This document shows, one piece after another, positions 1-9,672 of a stretch of 64,000 nt of DNA (within the stretch, counting starts at the first letter, position 1; every line of letters begins with the position of its first letter). Below the pieces are notes generated by a model. The model made no database searches. It worked only from the letters and a program-made list of their open reading frames with translations, and was not told the origin of the DNA. The position numbers and the translations under genes were made by a program. Origin of the DNA: Rubrivivax sp. (GTDB lineage Bacteria > Pseudomonadota > Gammaproteobacteria > Burkholderiales > Burkholderiaceae_C). The DNA is taken from the NCBI GenBank assembly GCA_004210455.1, contig SEFA01000032.1, positions 1-64,000 of the forward strand. The letters are read 5' to 3'.

Positions 1-28
1 GCTCATGGGGGAGGAGTGTCGCGCAGGC

Positions 29-547
29 TCAGGCCGCGACGGCGGAGGAGGCCTGGGGGCGATGGGACAGGATGTTGAGGGCCCGGCCGAGGAAGGCGCC
101 GCTGAACAGGCCGAAGGTGGCGCTGAAGCCGAGCGCGTAGGCGGTGTGATGGGCGTAGTCGGGGTGCAGGGCCAGGCTCACGCCCGAGGCGAACTTCAGG
201 ACGAAGATGCCGGCCATCAGCGCCATCGGCACCCAGCTGCCGGGGACGATGAAGCGGCGGGTGTCGGCGTCGTAACGCACGTGGCCGGGCCAGCGCAGGA
301 CGCGCAGCGTCAGCACGCCGGCGACGATGCCCAGCAGCCAGGCCAGGCCCGCCAGGCCGTCCAGGCCGAAGCTCTTCTCGACGCCCCAGGCGCCGAACAC
401 CAGCCACAGCGCCGGCAGCACGATCAGCCGCTTGGCGCGCATCGCAGTGCTGCGGGTCTGCTTGAGGCCGAAGTAGAGGATCACCACCAGGATCGCCCAG
501 ACGAAGCCGGGGATGTGGGACAGGATCTGGATCGGGGTGGGGGGCAT
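29..547 (-). CDS. DUF6622-like integral membrane protein
   Basis: A 172-residue hydrophobic protein with about five predicted membrane segments (roughly residues 10-27, 41-60, 65-85, 108-130 and 137-160) and a short polar C-terminus. It begins MPPTPIQILSHIPGFVWA, which resembles the DUF6622 family of small proteobacterial membrane proteins; that match is from memory and no function is known. The start is supported by a GGAG motif about 7 nt upstream of the ATG. It is monocistronic, facing away from the window start and separated by 127 bases from the end of the next minus-strand gene. Confident that it is real, not of its role. Confidence 0.75.
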   Translation of the reverse strand: MPPTPIQILSHIPGFVWAILVVILYFGLKQTRSTAMRAKRLIVLPALWLVFGAWGVEKSFGLDGLAGLAWLLGIVAGVLTLRVLRWPGHVRYDADTRRFIVPGSWVPMALMAGIFVLKFASGVSLALHPDYAHHTAYALGFSATFGLFSGAFLGRALNILSHRPQASSAVAA

Positions 548-674
548 GGCGGGCTCCGTGAGGCGGTGCGTTGTCGATGGGTTCGACTGTCGCGGCGCCC
601 GCCCGGGCCGGCCATGGGATTGCGATGAGACGCCGGGTTCCGGCGCGAACGGTGGCCGGAAGGCGTGAAGTGCA

Positions 675-3041
675 TCAATAGAAGTAGGGCGAGCGCTTGG
701 CCCACTCCGACTTCGGATACAGGCGGTGCAGGGTCTGGAACATGGCCTTGGACTGGGCGCTGTTGTCCTTGTCCGTGCAGCCGCCCTTGGTCGACTGGAT
801 GCCGACGTAGAGCAGCCAGGGCAGGTCGGCCGGGCGGTCGGGTCGGCGGCTCTGCGCCAGCACCCAGCGGGCGAAGGCGCCGGTCGCCGAGCCCATCGCG
901 CCCAGCGCCGCCCGTTCTTTCGCCACCGTCTCGACCGACGGCCAGCCCGTGACCGGTCCGGGAACCGGATGCGCCTTGTCCCAGTCCGCCTGTTCGCTGT
1001 CGGCGCCCTGGTCCAGCCGGCACCAGGTTCCGGCCGTCGCGTCCTTCGGGTCGTCCGGCTTCTGGCCGACCAGCAGCATGTTCGGGCCCAGCCCCACGTT
1101 CACTTGCGCGGTCAGCCCGTTGCGGCTGATCGAGGCCCGCCACAACGCGGCCCGCCGCTCCTCCGCCGTCGTCGCCTTCAGGTAGGGCCCGACCAGCGCC
1201 TCGCCTTCCGCCTTCGGCAGCAGGCCGGACAGCGTCGTCGCCGCGGACCGGGCCAGATCGGGCTGGTCGAGCACGTCCGCCCGCCACCAGAGTCCGAACG
1301 CCAGCGCCGCCCGGATCTTGTCCGGCACCGCCTTGGCGCTGATCACGGCCGGCCATTCGGACAAGGTGAAGCGCCTGATCAGCAGCGTGGCGCCGTCTCC
1401 GTCGAGCGCCCTGGCGACTGGCGCCGCGCGGTCGTACGGGTAGACGGCATCGCCCTGCGAGTACATCGACCAGGCGCCGCTCTCCCGACTCAGCCAGGGG
1501 ATGGCCTCCGCGGGCGTACGCGCCAGTCGCAGCGCTTCTTCGGCGGCGAGGTTGCGCGCCGTCGGCGTCGGGCCGGCCGGCGAGGTGAGCGCGGCCAGTT
1601 GCGTCCGCGCGCGGTCGAAGTCGCCAGCCTCGCGCAGCAGGCGGACCTGCTGCATCCGCACGGTCCGCCAGCCCGGATGGCCCGCCGGGACCTTGTCCGC
1701 CGCCGCCTGCAGCGCCTTCCAGGTCGCGGCGTCCTTCACCAGCTCCTGGCCGTTGGCGCAGGTGAGGGTGGGGATCAGCCACAGGACGCCGTCCGGCTGC
1801 GCCCTCCAGCGCGCCAGCGGCGTCTGGCCGGGGCCAGAGGCCGACTTGACCGCACCGGCGGAGCCGCCCATGCAGCTCCGCTCCGCGTAGATCCAGTCGA
1901 AGACCGGCAATGCGCGGACGGCCGCTTCCCGCGGCGCGACGACCGCCGCCGACTCCTCGTCCAGCCAGTGGTCGGAAATCCGCGCCCAATCCGCCAGCGC
2001 CTGCGCCGGCGGCGCCTTGTCGAGCACCGCCAGTTCGCGCGTGAGCTGCGCGAGGCGCTTCTCCGGCTCGCTGCGGGCGCGCACGAGGTTGAGGAGTTCC
2101 TCGGCGGCGCGCTGCTGCGTCGCCCAGTCCGCATGCGTGCCGATGAAGGCGGCCATCGGCTGCAGCTTGCCCAGCAACGCGGGTGCCAGCTTCTGCGGGC
2201 CGTAGTCGCCCTCGGCGCGCGGCGTCAGTGTGGCCTGCCGGACGACCGTCCGCATCCGGGCCAGCGCGGCCCAGGCCTGCCACGGGTGCGCGTTGTCGGC
2301 GGCGATCCGGGCGAAGCCCGCTTCCGCCGCGCCCCAGTCGCTCGCGTAGAAGGCCGCGGCCGCGCGCTGGTAGTCGCGCGCCTGGCGCCAGTGCAGCGGC
2401 TCGGACGCCGGCAGGCCGTCGATCGCGGGCGGCGGCTCCGGCTGCGGCCGGCCGGTGGCGGCGGCCCGGCCCGGCGGCTCCGCCGTGCACTGCGCGAAGA
2501 CGCGGTCCTGGCCGTCGACCCAGGCGTTCAGCCGGGCCGGCGTCGCGTCCTGCCGCTGCCGCAGCGCGGCCAGCGTTTCTGCCGCGAAGGCGTAGGCACC
2601 GTCCGGACAGTTCAGGAATTCCTCATAGGACTTCGCGTCAGCCGCCCGCATCGAACCCGGACGCCAACGCGGTGCGTCGGCGACGAGTTCCTTGCGCGCG
2701 GCCAGCCATGCGGAGATCGGCGGATGTTTCTCCGACTCGTCGTTGGACGGGCCGTAGATCGACGTGCAGCAGGCCTTGTCCAGCCATTCGCCGGCCAGAG
2801 GCACCAGCGGGCGCTTCGCGTCCGCGCTGGCGATGGCGCGCCAGGCGACGTAGAGCATCGGTCGCGAGTAGGTCGGCAGGACCGTGCCCAGGTCGCCCTG
2901 CACGTAGCGGTCGAGCCGGATCTCCGTGCGGCTCGTCGTGACGAAGTCGTTCGTGTCGTCGAAGCCGCTGGCCCGTGCGGGGACCGTGGTCACGGTGGCC
3001 AGCAACAGCGCGATCGTGGTCGCGCGGATCCGGGGTTGCAT
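675..3041 (-). CDS. Large exported protein of unknown function, TPR-like
   Basis: About 788 residues with a clear Sec signal peptide (MQPRIRATTIALLLATVTTV, cleavage near PARA-SG). The body is rich in Ala/Trp/Leu helical segments, for example around RAAAAFYASDWGAAEAGFAR, which look like degenerate tetratricopeptide or alpha-solenoid repeats, so a periplasmic scaffold or protein-binding role is plausible. No catalytic motif is visible. The start was chosen at 3041 because GGGAGG lies 6 nt upstream; an ATG at 3047 overlaps the stop of the DUF3142 gene as ATGA but would have no spacer to that ribosome-binding site. Last gene of a yjgR-DUF3142-this gene block, apparently translationally coupled. 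I do not recognise the family. Confidence 0.7.
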   Translation of the reverse strand: MQPRIRATTIALLLATVTTVPARASGFDDTNDFVTTSRTEIRLDRYVQGDLGTVLPTYSRPMLYVAWRAIASADAKRPLVPLAGEWLDKACCTSIYGPSNDESEKHPPISAWLAARKELVADAPRWRPGSMRAADAKSYEEFLNCPDGAYAFAAETLAALRQRQDATPARLNAWVDGQDRVFAQCTAEPPGRAAATGRPQPEPPPAIDGLPASEPLHWRQARDYQRAAAAFYASDWGAAEAGFARIAADNAHPWQAWAALARMRTVVRQATLTPRAEGDYGPQKLAPALLGKLQPMAAFIGTHADWATQQRAAEELLNLVRARSEPEKRLAQLTRELAVLDKAPPAQALADWARISDHWLDEESAAVVAPREAAVRALPVFDWIYAERSCMGGSAGAVKSASGPGQTPLARWRAQPDGVLWLIPTLTCANGQELVKDAATWKALQAAADKVPAGHPGWRTVRMQQVRLLREAGDFDRARTQLAALTSPAGPTPTARNLAAEEALRLARTPAEAIPWLSRESGAWSMYSQGDAVYPYDRAAPVARALDGDGATLLIRRFTLSEWPAVISAKAVPDKIRAALAFGLWWRADVLDQPDLARSAATTLSGLLPKAEGEALVGPYLKATTAEERRAALWRASISRNGLTAQVNVGLGPNMLLVGQKPDDPKDATAGTWCRLDQGADSEQADWDKAHPVPGPVTGWPSVETVAKERAALGAMGSATGAFARWVLAQSRRPDRPADLPWLLYVGIQSTKGGCTDKDNSAQSKAMFQTLHRLYPKSEWAKRSPYFY

Positions 3042-3043
3042 CG

Positions 3044-3952
3044 TCATCCTCCCTGTGGTCGTGTCGGGGCGGTCGCGCCCCAGATGTCCGCCTCGAACGC
3101 CGCGGGCCAATCGGTGACGCGGCCGCGCTCGAGGTTGAACCAGTACCGTTTCGGCCAGCGTCGCTGCCACGCGGCGGGCGGCGTGTCCTGCGGCGCGAAA
3201 CCAGCCGCTTCGTGGCGGCAGCGCGGGTGCAGGGTCGCGGCACCGGCGGCGAGTTCGCGCTGCCAGCGCGCCGTGTCCCGGCCCAGCCGGAAAAACATCG
3301 GCACGACCTCGTCCGCGACGATGGGATCCATCCACGCGCGGCTGCGGCATTGCCAGGCGAGGAGCGTGACCGACAGCCGCGTCGATGCCGGCAGTGCCGC
3401 GCGCAGCCGCTTCACCAACGCGTGGTAGCTGTCGCGTTGCGAGGGCACGGCCTCGAAATCCAGTTGCACCCAGCCGCTGGTCGAGCGTCGCGCGGCGGCG
3501 ACCACACGCTGTTCGATCGCGATCTGCTGGCGCTCGTTGAGCGCGCGGCCCGGCGAGGCGTCGGCGCCGCGTCCGTCGTAGAGCTCGCCGGCGGGCACCT
3601 GCCGGCGCAGCTGCGGCAGCGGATCCACATGGACGACCGGCGTCACCGGGCGATTCTCCGGCAGGGGCAGGCCTTGCCGCCGCGGGCGCTCCTCGATGCC
3701 GCCCGGCGTCAGGCGCATCTGCGTCACGGTCACCGCCCAGGCGGTGGCGCTGGCCGGCGGGGCGTGGTGGTCCCAGATCCAGGCGATGTCCGTCGGACCG
3801 GGGTCGGGCTTTGCGGCCCTGCCAGCCCCAGCCGGGGCGGCCGTGGTGTTGGTCGAGTCCTTGGCGGGCTCGGCCGCCCAGGCGGCGCCCGGCGCCGCCA
3901 GCTCAGCGGCGGCGCTTAGTACCGCCGCCCAGCAGGCTGCCCAGCACGCCAC
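3044..3952 (-). CDS. DUF3142 domain protein, exported
   Basis: The C-terminal 250 residues match the DUF3142 style: an [11 protein letters not shown] strand early on, a VVHVDPLP strand, then [16 protein letters not shown], as in TIM-barrel glycosidase-like folds where the D-x-E pair sits at a strand end. Function is unknown; DUF3142 proteins are thought to be extracytoplasmic. The start is uncertain. The reading frame stays open to 4066, but that stretch overlaps the yjgR C-terminus. A GTG at 3952 gives a hydrophobic leader ending near GAAWA-AE, so I use it. The TGA stop overlaps the downstream gene's first ATG as ATGA, suggesting coupled translation. Confidence 0.6.
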   Translation of the reverse strand: MACWAACWAAVLSAAAELAAPGAAWAAEPAKDSTNTTAAPAGAGRAAKPDPGPTDIAWIWDHHAPPASATAWAVTVTQMRLTPGGIEERPRRQGLPLPENRPVTPVVHVDPLPQLRRQVPAGELYDGRGADASPGRALNERQQIAIEQRVVAAARRSTSGWVQLDFEAVPSQRDSYHALVKRLRAALPASTRLSVTLLAWQCRSRAWMDPIVADEVVPMFFRLGRDTARWQRELAAGAATLHPRCRHEAAGFAPQDTPPAAWQRRWPKRYWFNLERGRVTDWPAAFEADIWGATAPTRPQGG

Positions 3953-5203
3953 GGACGATCTCCCGACCCACCGACGATCCGATGCTGCGCAGCGCCGACT
4001 TGGCCGCCGTTTCCGCCAGCCCCTCGTGGCGCCCGCCGCGCGGGCCGGTGCTGCCGAAGAGCACATCCTTCAGGCCGCCGAGCAGGCCGCCGCCGTCGTC
4101 CTGCGCGGGCGCGGGCGCCCCGCCGCGGCCCGTGGTCCCAGTTCGGTGATCGCCATCGCGATGTCCAGCCCCGGCTTGGGACGCATCGTGTCCGCCGCCG
4201 CCTTGACCGCCTTCTGGTCCCGCGGCGTGAACGCCCGCAGCGCGTGCTGCACCCGGTTGCCGAGCTGCCCCAGCACCGTGTCCGGGATGTCCAGCGGGTT
4301 CTGCGTCACGAAGTAGACGCCCACGCCCTTGGAGCGGACCAGCCGCACCACCAGCTCGATGCGTTCCACCAGCGCCGCCGGCGCGTCCTTGAACAGCAGG
4401 TGGGCCTCGTCGAAGAAGAACACCAGCTTGGGTTTGTCCAGGTCGCCGACTTCCGGCAGCGCCTCGAACAGTTCCGACAGCATCCACAGCAGGAAGGTCG
4501 CGTACAGCTGCGGCGCGGCCATCAGCTTGTCGGCCGCCAGGATGTTGATGACACCCAGGCCATCCGACGTCTGCATGAAGTCATGGATGTCGAGCATCGG
4601 CTCGCCGAAGAACTTGTCGCCGCCTTGCGCCTCGATCTGCAGCAGCCCGCGCTGGATCGCGCCGACGCTGGCCGCCGAGACGTTGCCGTACTGCGTCGTG
4701 AACTCGCTGGCGTTGTCGCCCACGTGCTGCAGCATCGCGCGCAGGTCTTTCAGGTCCAGCAGCGCCAGGCCGTGGTCGTCGGCGATCTTGAAGACCATCT
4801 GGAGCACGCCGCCCTGGGTCTCGTTGAGCCCCAGCATCCGCGACAGCAGCAGCGGCCCCATGTCGGAGACCGTCGCGCGTACCGGATGGCCCTGCTCGCC
4901 GAACACATCCCAGAGCGTCGTCGGGCAGGCGATGGCGACCGGCGGCTCAAAGCCGCGTTCCTTCAGCACCGCCAGCAGCTTGGCCGACGGCGCGCCGGCC
5001 TGCGAGATGCCGGTCAGGTCGCCCTTGACGTCCGCCATGAACACCGGGACGCCCATCTGGCTGAACGATTCGGCCAGTTTCTGCAGACTGATGGTCTTGC
5101 CCGTGCCGGTCGCGCCGGTGATCAGGCCGTGGCGGTTGGCCAGCGCGGGCAACAGCTGGCACTCGATGTCGCCGTGGCGGGCCAGCAGGATCGGGTCGGC
5201 CAT
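3903..5203 (-). CDS. yjgR: DUF853/YjgR HerA-like ATPase, apparent 1-nt frameshift near 4138
   Basis: Homologue of E. coli YjgR, a HerA/VirB4-like P-loop ATPase of unknown role. Walker A GATGTGKT is at residues 30-37 and Walker B is [12 protein letters not shown]. In the initial frame the protein runs to 4070 and ends in a nonsense Arg/Ala-rich tail. The genuine family C-terminus ([13 protein letters not shown] ... [15 protein letters not shown], ending KRRR) is encoded in the next frame and stops at 3903. The switch falls at the CCC run 4137-4139, where the minus strand reads CTGGGACC; adding one G restores a 433-residue protein. Either a sequencing error or a real mutation that removes about 80 residues. 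Start at 5203 by homology ([10 protein letters not shown]). Confidence 0.8.
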
Positions 5204-5308
5204 GCGGAAGTCTCCAGAGGCAAAAAAGCTAAAATCGCAGTCTAACGAAGCAACCACCGCGCCGCCCCGGAGAATTTCTTCCGGGCCGCGTCACAGGAGA
5301 ACGAGGAC

Positions 5309-6034
5309 ATGGCAGGGCATTCCAAATGGGCGAACATCCAGCACCGCAAGGGTCGCCAGGACGAGAAGCGCGGCAAGGTCTGGACCCGTCTGACGCGTGA
5401 AATCATCGTCGCGGCCCGGGCCGGCGGTGCCGACATCAACATGAACCCCCGCCTGCGCTTGGCCATCGAAAAGGCCAAGGGCGCCAACATGCCGGCCGAC
5501 AACATCAAGCGCAACGTCGACAAGGCCACCGGCAACCTCGACGGCGTGACCTACGAGGAAATCCGCTACGAGGGCTACGGCATCGGCGGCGCCGCCATCA
5601 TCGTGGACTGCATGACCGACAACCGCGTCCGCACCGTCGCCGAAGTCCGGCACGCGTTCAGCAAGTACGGCGGCAACCTGGGCACCGAAGGCTCGGTGGC
5701 CTTCCAGTTCAAGCACTGCGGCCAGCTGGTGTTCGCGCCGGGCACCTCGGAGGACAAGGTCATGGAAGTCGCGCTGGAAGCCGGCGCCGAGGACGTCCTG
5801 ACCGACGACGACGGCGCCATCGAGGTGCTGACCTCGCCCGCCGACTACGAAGCCGTCAAGAACGCGCTCGAAGCGGCCGGCCTGAAGCCCGAAATCGCCG
5901 AAGTGACGATGCGCGCCGAGAACACCGTCGAGCTGGCCGGCGAAGATGCCGCCCGCATGCAGAAGCTGCTGGATGTGATCGAAGACCTGGACGACGTCCA
6001 GGACGTCTACAACAACGCGAGCCTGTCCGAATGA
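5309..6034 (+). CDS. yebC: YebC/PmpR family translation or regulatory protein
   Basis: 241 residues opening with the family signature [20 protein letters not shown], full length for YebC/TACO1. Members have been described both as DNA-binding regulators and, more recently, as factors that relieve ribosome stalling at proline stretches. The ATG follows a GGAGAACGAGGAC sequence that serves as ribosome-binding site. It is the first gene of a plus-strand housekeeping run, and its TGA overlaps the purD ATG (ATGA), so the two are probably co-translated. It diverges from yjgR with about 105 bases between starts. Confidence 0.95.
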   Translation: MAGHSKWANIQHRKGRQDEKRGKVWTRLTREIIVAARAGGADINMNPRLRLAIEKAKGANMPADNIKRNVDKATGNLDGVTYEEIRYEGYGIGGAAIIVDCMTDNRVRTVAEVRHAFSKYGGNLGTEGSVAFQFKHCGQLVFAPGTSEDKVMEVALEAGAEDVLTDDDGAIEVLTSPADYEAVKNALEAAGLKPEIAEVTMRAENTVELAGEDAARMQKLLDVIEDLDDVQDVYNNASLSE

Positions 6035-7314
6035 AGGTCCTGGTCCTTGGCAATGGTGGCCGTGAACACGCGCTGGCCTGGCGGCTGGCGCAGGGCGAGC
6101 GCGTCACGCAGGTCTTCGTGGCGCCCGGCAACGGCGGCACCGCGCGCGACCCGCTGCTGAAGAACGTCCCCCTCACCGACGTGAAGGCCCTGGCCGACTT
6201 CGCGATCGAGCAGAAGATCGCGCTGACGGTCGTCGGTCCGGAGGCCTTCCTGGCCGCCGGCGTGGTCGACGAGTTCCGCGCCCGCGGCCTGCGCATCTTC
6301 GGCCCCACCAAGGCCGCCGCGCAGCTGGAGAGCTCCAAGGCCTTCGCCAAGGAGTTCATGAAGCGCCACGGCATCCCGACCGCCGCCTACGAGACCTTCA
6401 GCGACGCGACCCAGGCGCACGCCTACGTCGACGCACAGGGCGCGCCCATCGTCATCAAGGCCGACGGCCTGGCGGCGGGCAAGGGCGTGGTCGTCGCGAT
6501 GACGCTGACCGAGGCGCACGAGGCGATCGATTGGATCCTCGCCGACAACAAGCTGGGCGTGGTCCACAACGAAGGCGGCGCCCGCGTGGTCATCGAGCAG
6601 TTCCTCGAAGGCGAGGAAGCCAGCTTCATCGTGCTGTGCGACGGCAAGAACGTCCTGCCGCTGGCCACCAGCCAGGACCACAAGCGCCTGCTCGACGGCG
6701 ACCAGGGCCCCAACACCGGCGGCATGGGGGCCTACTCGCCCGCGCCGGTGGTGACGCCCAACGTCCACGCCAAGGCGATGCACGAGATCATCATGCCGAC
6801 GATCCAGGGCATGGCCCGCGACGGCGCCCCGTTCACCGGCTTCCTGTACGCCGGCCTGATGATCGACGCGCACGGCCAGCCGCGCACCGTCGAGTTCAAC
6901 ACCCGCATGGGCGACCCCGAGACGCAGCCGATCATGATGCGTCTGAAGAGCGACCTGTTCGAGGTGCTGATGCACGCGACCGACGGCACGCTCGACCAGG
7001 TCGAGCTGCAGTGGGACCGCCGCGCCGCGCTGGGCGTCGTGATGGCCGCGGGCGGTTATCCGCTGTCGCCGCGCAAGGGCGACGTGATCTCCGGCCTGCC
7101 CGTGGATGGCGAGGAGGCGATGGTCTTCCACGCCGGCACCACGTTGCAGGCCGACGGCCAGCTCGTGACCAGCGGCGGCCGTGTGCTGTGCGTGACCGCG
7201 CTGGGCGAGGCCGTGCGCCACGCGCAGCAGCTGGCCTACCAGACCGCGCAATCGATCCAGTTCGACGGCAAGCAGTACCGTCAGGACATCGGATACCGCG
7301 CGATCAAGCGCTGA
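6031..7314 (+). CDS. purD: Phosphoribosylamine-glycine ligase
   Basis: 427 residues, the standard length for PurD (GAR synthetase), which ligates glycine to 5-phosphoribosylamine using ATP in step two of purine synthesis. Seen: N-terminal [15 protein letters not shown] nucleotide-binding loop, an ATP-grasp core with [18 protein letters not shown], the [20 protein letters not shown] signature, and the metal-binding stretch [12 protein letters not shown]. The start overlaps the yebC stop by 4 nt. Cytosolic. Confidence 0.97.
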   Translation: MKVLVLGNGGREHALAWRLAQGERVTQVFVAPGNGGTARDPLLKNVPLTDVKALADFAIEQKIALTVVGPEAFLAAGVVDEFRARGLRIFGPTKAAAQLESSKAFAKEFMKRHGIPTAAYETFSDATQAHAYVDAQGAPIVIKADGLAAGKGVVVAMTLTEAHEAIDWILADNKLGVVHNEGGARVVIEQFLEGEEASFIVLCDGKNVLPLATSQDHKRLLDGDQGPNTGGMGAYSPAPVVTPNVHAKAMHEIIMPTIQGMARDGAPFTGFLYAGLMIDAHGQPRTVEFNTRMGDPETQPIMMRLKSDLFEVLMHATDGTLDQVELQWDRRAALGVVMAAGGYPLSPRKGDVISGLPVDGEEAMVFHAGTTLQADGQLVTSGGRVLCVTALGEAVRHAQQLAYQTAQSIQFDGKQYRQDIGYRAIKR

Positions 7315-7366
7315 TCCGCGCCCACCCGAGCGCCGACCCGACCTCCGACCCGGACCCCGACCTGCC

Positions 7367-8065
7367 GTGGCTCCTTCCGCCCCTCGCCGCTGGACCGGCG
7401 CGCTGACGCCGATGCCCGGCGGCAGCGCGCTTGCGCGTGCGGTGCTGGGCGCCTTCGGCTGGCGCATCGACAACGGCGGCCTGCCGGGGAAGCAGGGCGT
7501 CGTGATGGTTTATCCGCACACGTCGAACTGGGATTTCCCGATCGGCGTGCTGACGAAATGGAGCCTGGGCTTCCAGTTGAAGTTCTGGGCCAAGGACAGC
7601 CTGTTCAAGCCGGCCATCGTCGGCCGCTGGATGCGGTCCATCGGCGGCGTGGCGGTGAACCGCCGCTCGGCCAACGGCATGGTCGCCGACACGGTCCAAC
7701 GGATGCGCGAGGCCAAGGCCCGCGACGAGTCCTTCTGGCTCATCGTCGCGCCCGAAGGCACGCGCGGCTACGTCGACCACTGGAAGTCCGGCGCGTACCA
7801 CGTCGCCGTCCAGGCTGGCGTGCCGGTCGGACTGGCCTCGTTCGACTTCGCCACGAAGCGGGTCCTGTTCACCGACTTCGTCGAGGTCAGCGGCGATCCG
7901 GCGCAGGACTTCGCGCTGTTCGCCGAGGTGCTCCGCGGCCGCCAGGGCAAGCATCCCGAGAACGCCGGACTGATCCGGCTGAAATCCGATTCCCCCAGGG
8001 AATCCCACCACGATTCTTCCCCGGAATCCCGAAAAGAACTCGCCAAGGACGGAGATCCCCGATGA
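7367..8065 (+). CDS. PlsC-like lysophospholipid acyltransferase family protein
   Basis: 232 residues with the two acyltransferase motifs of the PlsC superfamily: H-x4-D as HTSNWD near residue 47 and the glycerophosphate-binding motif PEGTRG near residue 129. Probably transfers an acyl chain to a lysolipid or related acceptor at the inner face of the membrane; the acceptor cannot be told from sequence. The start is a GTG 52 bases after purD. Its C-terminus is charged and low in conservation, and its TGA overlaps the hemF ATG as ATGA, so it is translationally coupled to hemF. Confidence 0.85.
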   Translation: MAPSAPRRWTGALTPMPGGSALARAVLGAFGWRIDNGGLPGKQGVVMVYPHTSNWDFPIGVLTKWSLGFQLKFWAKDSLFKPAIVGRWMRSIGGVAVNRRSANGMVADTVQRMREAKARDESFWLIVAPEGTRGYVDHWKSGAYHVAVQAGVPVGLASFDFATKRVLFTDFVEVSGDPAQDFALFAEVLRGRQGKHPENAGLIRLKSDSPRESHHDSSPESRKELAKDGDPR

Positions 8066-8997
8066 ACACGCAGTTGGTGCGCGATTACCTGCTCGGTCTG
8101 CAGCAGCGGATCGTCACGACGCTCGAGCGTCTGGACGGTCAGGCATTCATCACCGACGCCTGGCAGCGCGAGCCCGGCGGTCGCCTCGAAGGCGACGGCC
8201 TGGTGCGCCTGATCGAGAACGGCGCCGTGTTCGAACGGGGCGGCGTCAACTTCTCGCACGTGCGGGGCCGGGTGTTGCCGCCGTCGGCGACGGCGCATCG
8301 ACCGGAGCTGGCCGGCGCGCCGTTCGAGGCGATGGGCGTGTCGCTGGTCATGCACCCGCACAACCCGTTCGTGCCCACCGTCCACATGAACGTGCGCATG
8401 TTCGCGGCGCTGCCGGCCGACCGGGAGCCGGTCGTGTGGTTCGGCGGCGGCATGGACCTGACGCCGTACTACGGCTTCGAGCGCGACGCGCAACACTTCC
8501 ACCGCACCTGCCGAGCGGCGCTGGAGCCGCACGGCGAGGCGCTCTATCCGCGCTTCAAGCAGTGGTGCGACGAGTACTTCCACCTGAAGCACCGCAACGA
8601 GCCGCGCGGCGTCGGCGGCATCTTCTTCGACGATTTCGCGGAGGGCGGCGTCGAGAACGCGTTCGGCATGGTCCAATCCGTCGGCGATGCGTTCCTGCCC
8701 GCCTACGAGCCGATCGTCGATCGCCGGCACGGCCTGGCCTACGGCGAACGCGAACGCGATTTCCAGGAATACCGGCGCGGTCGTTACGTCGAGTTCAACC
8801 TGGTCTTCGACCGCGGCACGCTGTTCGGGCTGCAGTCGGGCGGACGCACCGAGTCCATCCTGATGTCGATGCCGCCGGTCGCGCGCTGGCGCTACGACTG
8901 GCAGCCGGAGGAAGGCTCGCCCGAAGCGAAGCTCTACAGCGACTTCCTCCGCCCCCGCGACTGGGCGGACGAGGTGCCGACGCACCTGTGGTTCTGA
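8062..8997 (+). CDS. hemF: Oxygen-dependent coproporphyrinogen-III oxidase
   Basis: 311 residues, close to E. coli HemF (299). Performs the oxidative decarboxylation of coproporphyrinogen III to protoporphyrinogen IX in heme synthesis, using O2. Diagnostic segments: [39 protein letters not shown] and the C-terminal [18 protein letters not shown]. The start was set at 8062 from homology ([15 protein letters not shown]) and the GGAGATCCCCG ribosome-binding region; a longer open frame upstream is a shadow of the acyltransferase gene. Its presence implies aerobic heme synthesis. Confidence 0.96.
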   Translation: MNTQLVRDYLLGLQQRIVTTLERLDGQAFITDAWQREPGGRLEGDGLVRLIENGAVFERGGVNFSHVRGRVLPPSATAHRPELAGAPFEAMGVSLVMHPHNPFVPTVHMNVRMFAALPADREPVVWFGGGMDLTPYYGFERDAQHFHRTCRAALEPHGEALYPRFKQWCDEYFHLKHRNEPRGVGGIFFDDFAEGGVENAFGMVQSVGDAFLPAYEPIVDRRHGLAYGERERDFQEYRRGRYVEFNLVFDRGTLFGLQSGGRTESILMSMPPVARWRYDWQPEEGSPEAKLYSDFLRPRDWADEVPTHLWF

Positions 8998-9027
8998 CGG
9001 CATGCGCGTGAGCCGGAAGGATCACCC

Positions 9028-9672
9028 GTGAGCGCCGGCGCGTCAGGGCGCCCGAAGGGGTCGGGTCGTGTCCGTCAGGTCGGGTGGTTCGGCGGATCCT
9101 TCGATCCGGTGCATCGCGCGCATCTGGCGCTGGCGCACGCGGCACTCGACCAGCTGGCGCTGGACGAGGTGCGATGGATCGTTGCCGGTCAGCCTTGGCA
9201 GAAGGCGGGCCGGCGGATGGCGACCGCCGCGGACCGTGCCGAGATGGTGCGGCTGACGATCGCGGGGAAGGGCGGAGATCCCCGCTTCGTCCTCGACGAT
9301 CGCGAGATGAAACGCGCCGGACCGAGCTACACGCTCGACTCGGTGCGCGAGTATCAGCAGGAGCGTCCCGACGACGCGCTCTGGCTGATCCTCGGGCAGG
9401 ACCAGTTGGCCGGCTTCACGAGCTGGAACGGCTGGGAGGAACTGGTCGCGCGTTCGGGGCTGGCGGTCGCGGCCCGCGCGCAGGACAAGGTACAGGCGCC
9501 GGCGGCGCTGCTGGAACGGCCCCATCGGCTGGTCCGGTTGACGATGCCGGCGCTGGAATGGTCATCCACCGAGGCCCGCCGACTGGCGGCCGAGGGCGCT
9601 GACGTAGGGCCCGTGGTGGGCGAAGAGGTGGCGGGTTATATTTCCCGGCACCGTCTCTACAGTGAGAACTGA
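9028..9672 (+). CDS. nadD: Nicotinate-nucleotide adenylyltransferase
   Basis: 214 residues. Adenylates nicotinic acid mononucleotide to deamido-NAD in NAD synthesis. Seen: the nucleotidyltransferase loop GGSFDPVHRAHL (the usual G-x-x-x-P-x-H-x-x-H pattern), a central ALWLILGQDQLAGF segment and the C-terminal SSTEARRL equivalent of the ISSTxIR motif. The start is GTG at 9028, preceded by GGAAGG at good spacing. It ends exactly one base before rsfS, the usual nadD-rsfS-rlmH order in proteobacteria. Confidence 0.95.
   Translation: MSAGASGRPKGSGRVRQVGWFGGSFDPVHRAHLALAHAALDQLALDEVRWIVAGQPWQKAGRRMATAADRAEMVRLTIAGKGGDPRFVLDDREMKRAGPSYTLDSVREYQQERPDDALWLILGQDQLAGFTSWNGWEELVARSGLAVAARAQDKVQAPAALLERPHRLVRLTMPALEWSSTEARRLAAEGADVGPVVGEEVAGYISRHRLYSEN

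Noticed and set aside
481-2490. 669-residue minus-strand frame overlapping the large exported protein
   Set aside because: Same strand, wrong frame, composed of Gly/Arg/Ala; the frame with signal peptide and normal composition is the real one.
4100-4180. Programmed frameshift in yjgR
   Set aside because: No slippery heptamer, no downstream pseudoknot seen, and the family does not use frameshifting; a deletion or sequencing error is simpler.
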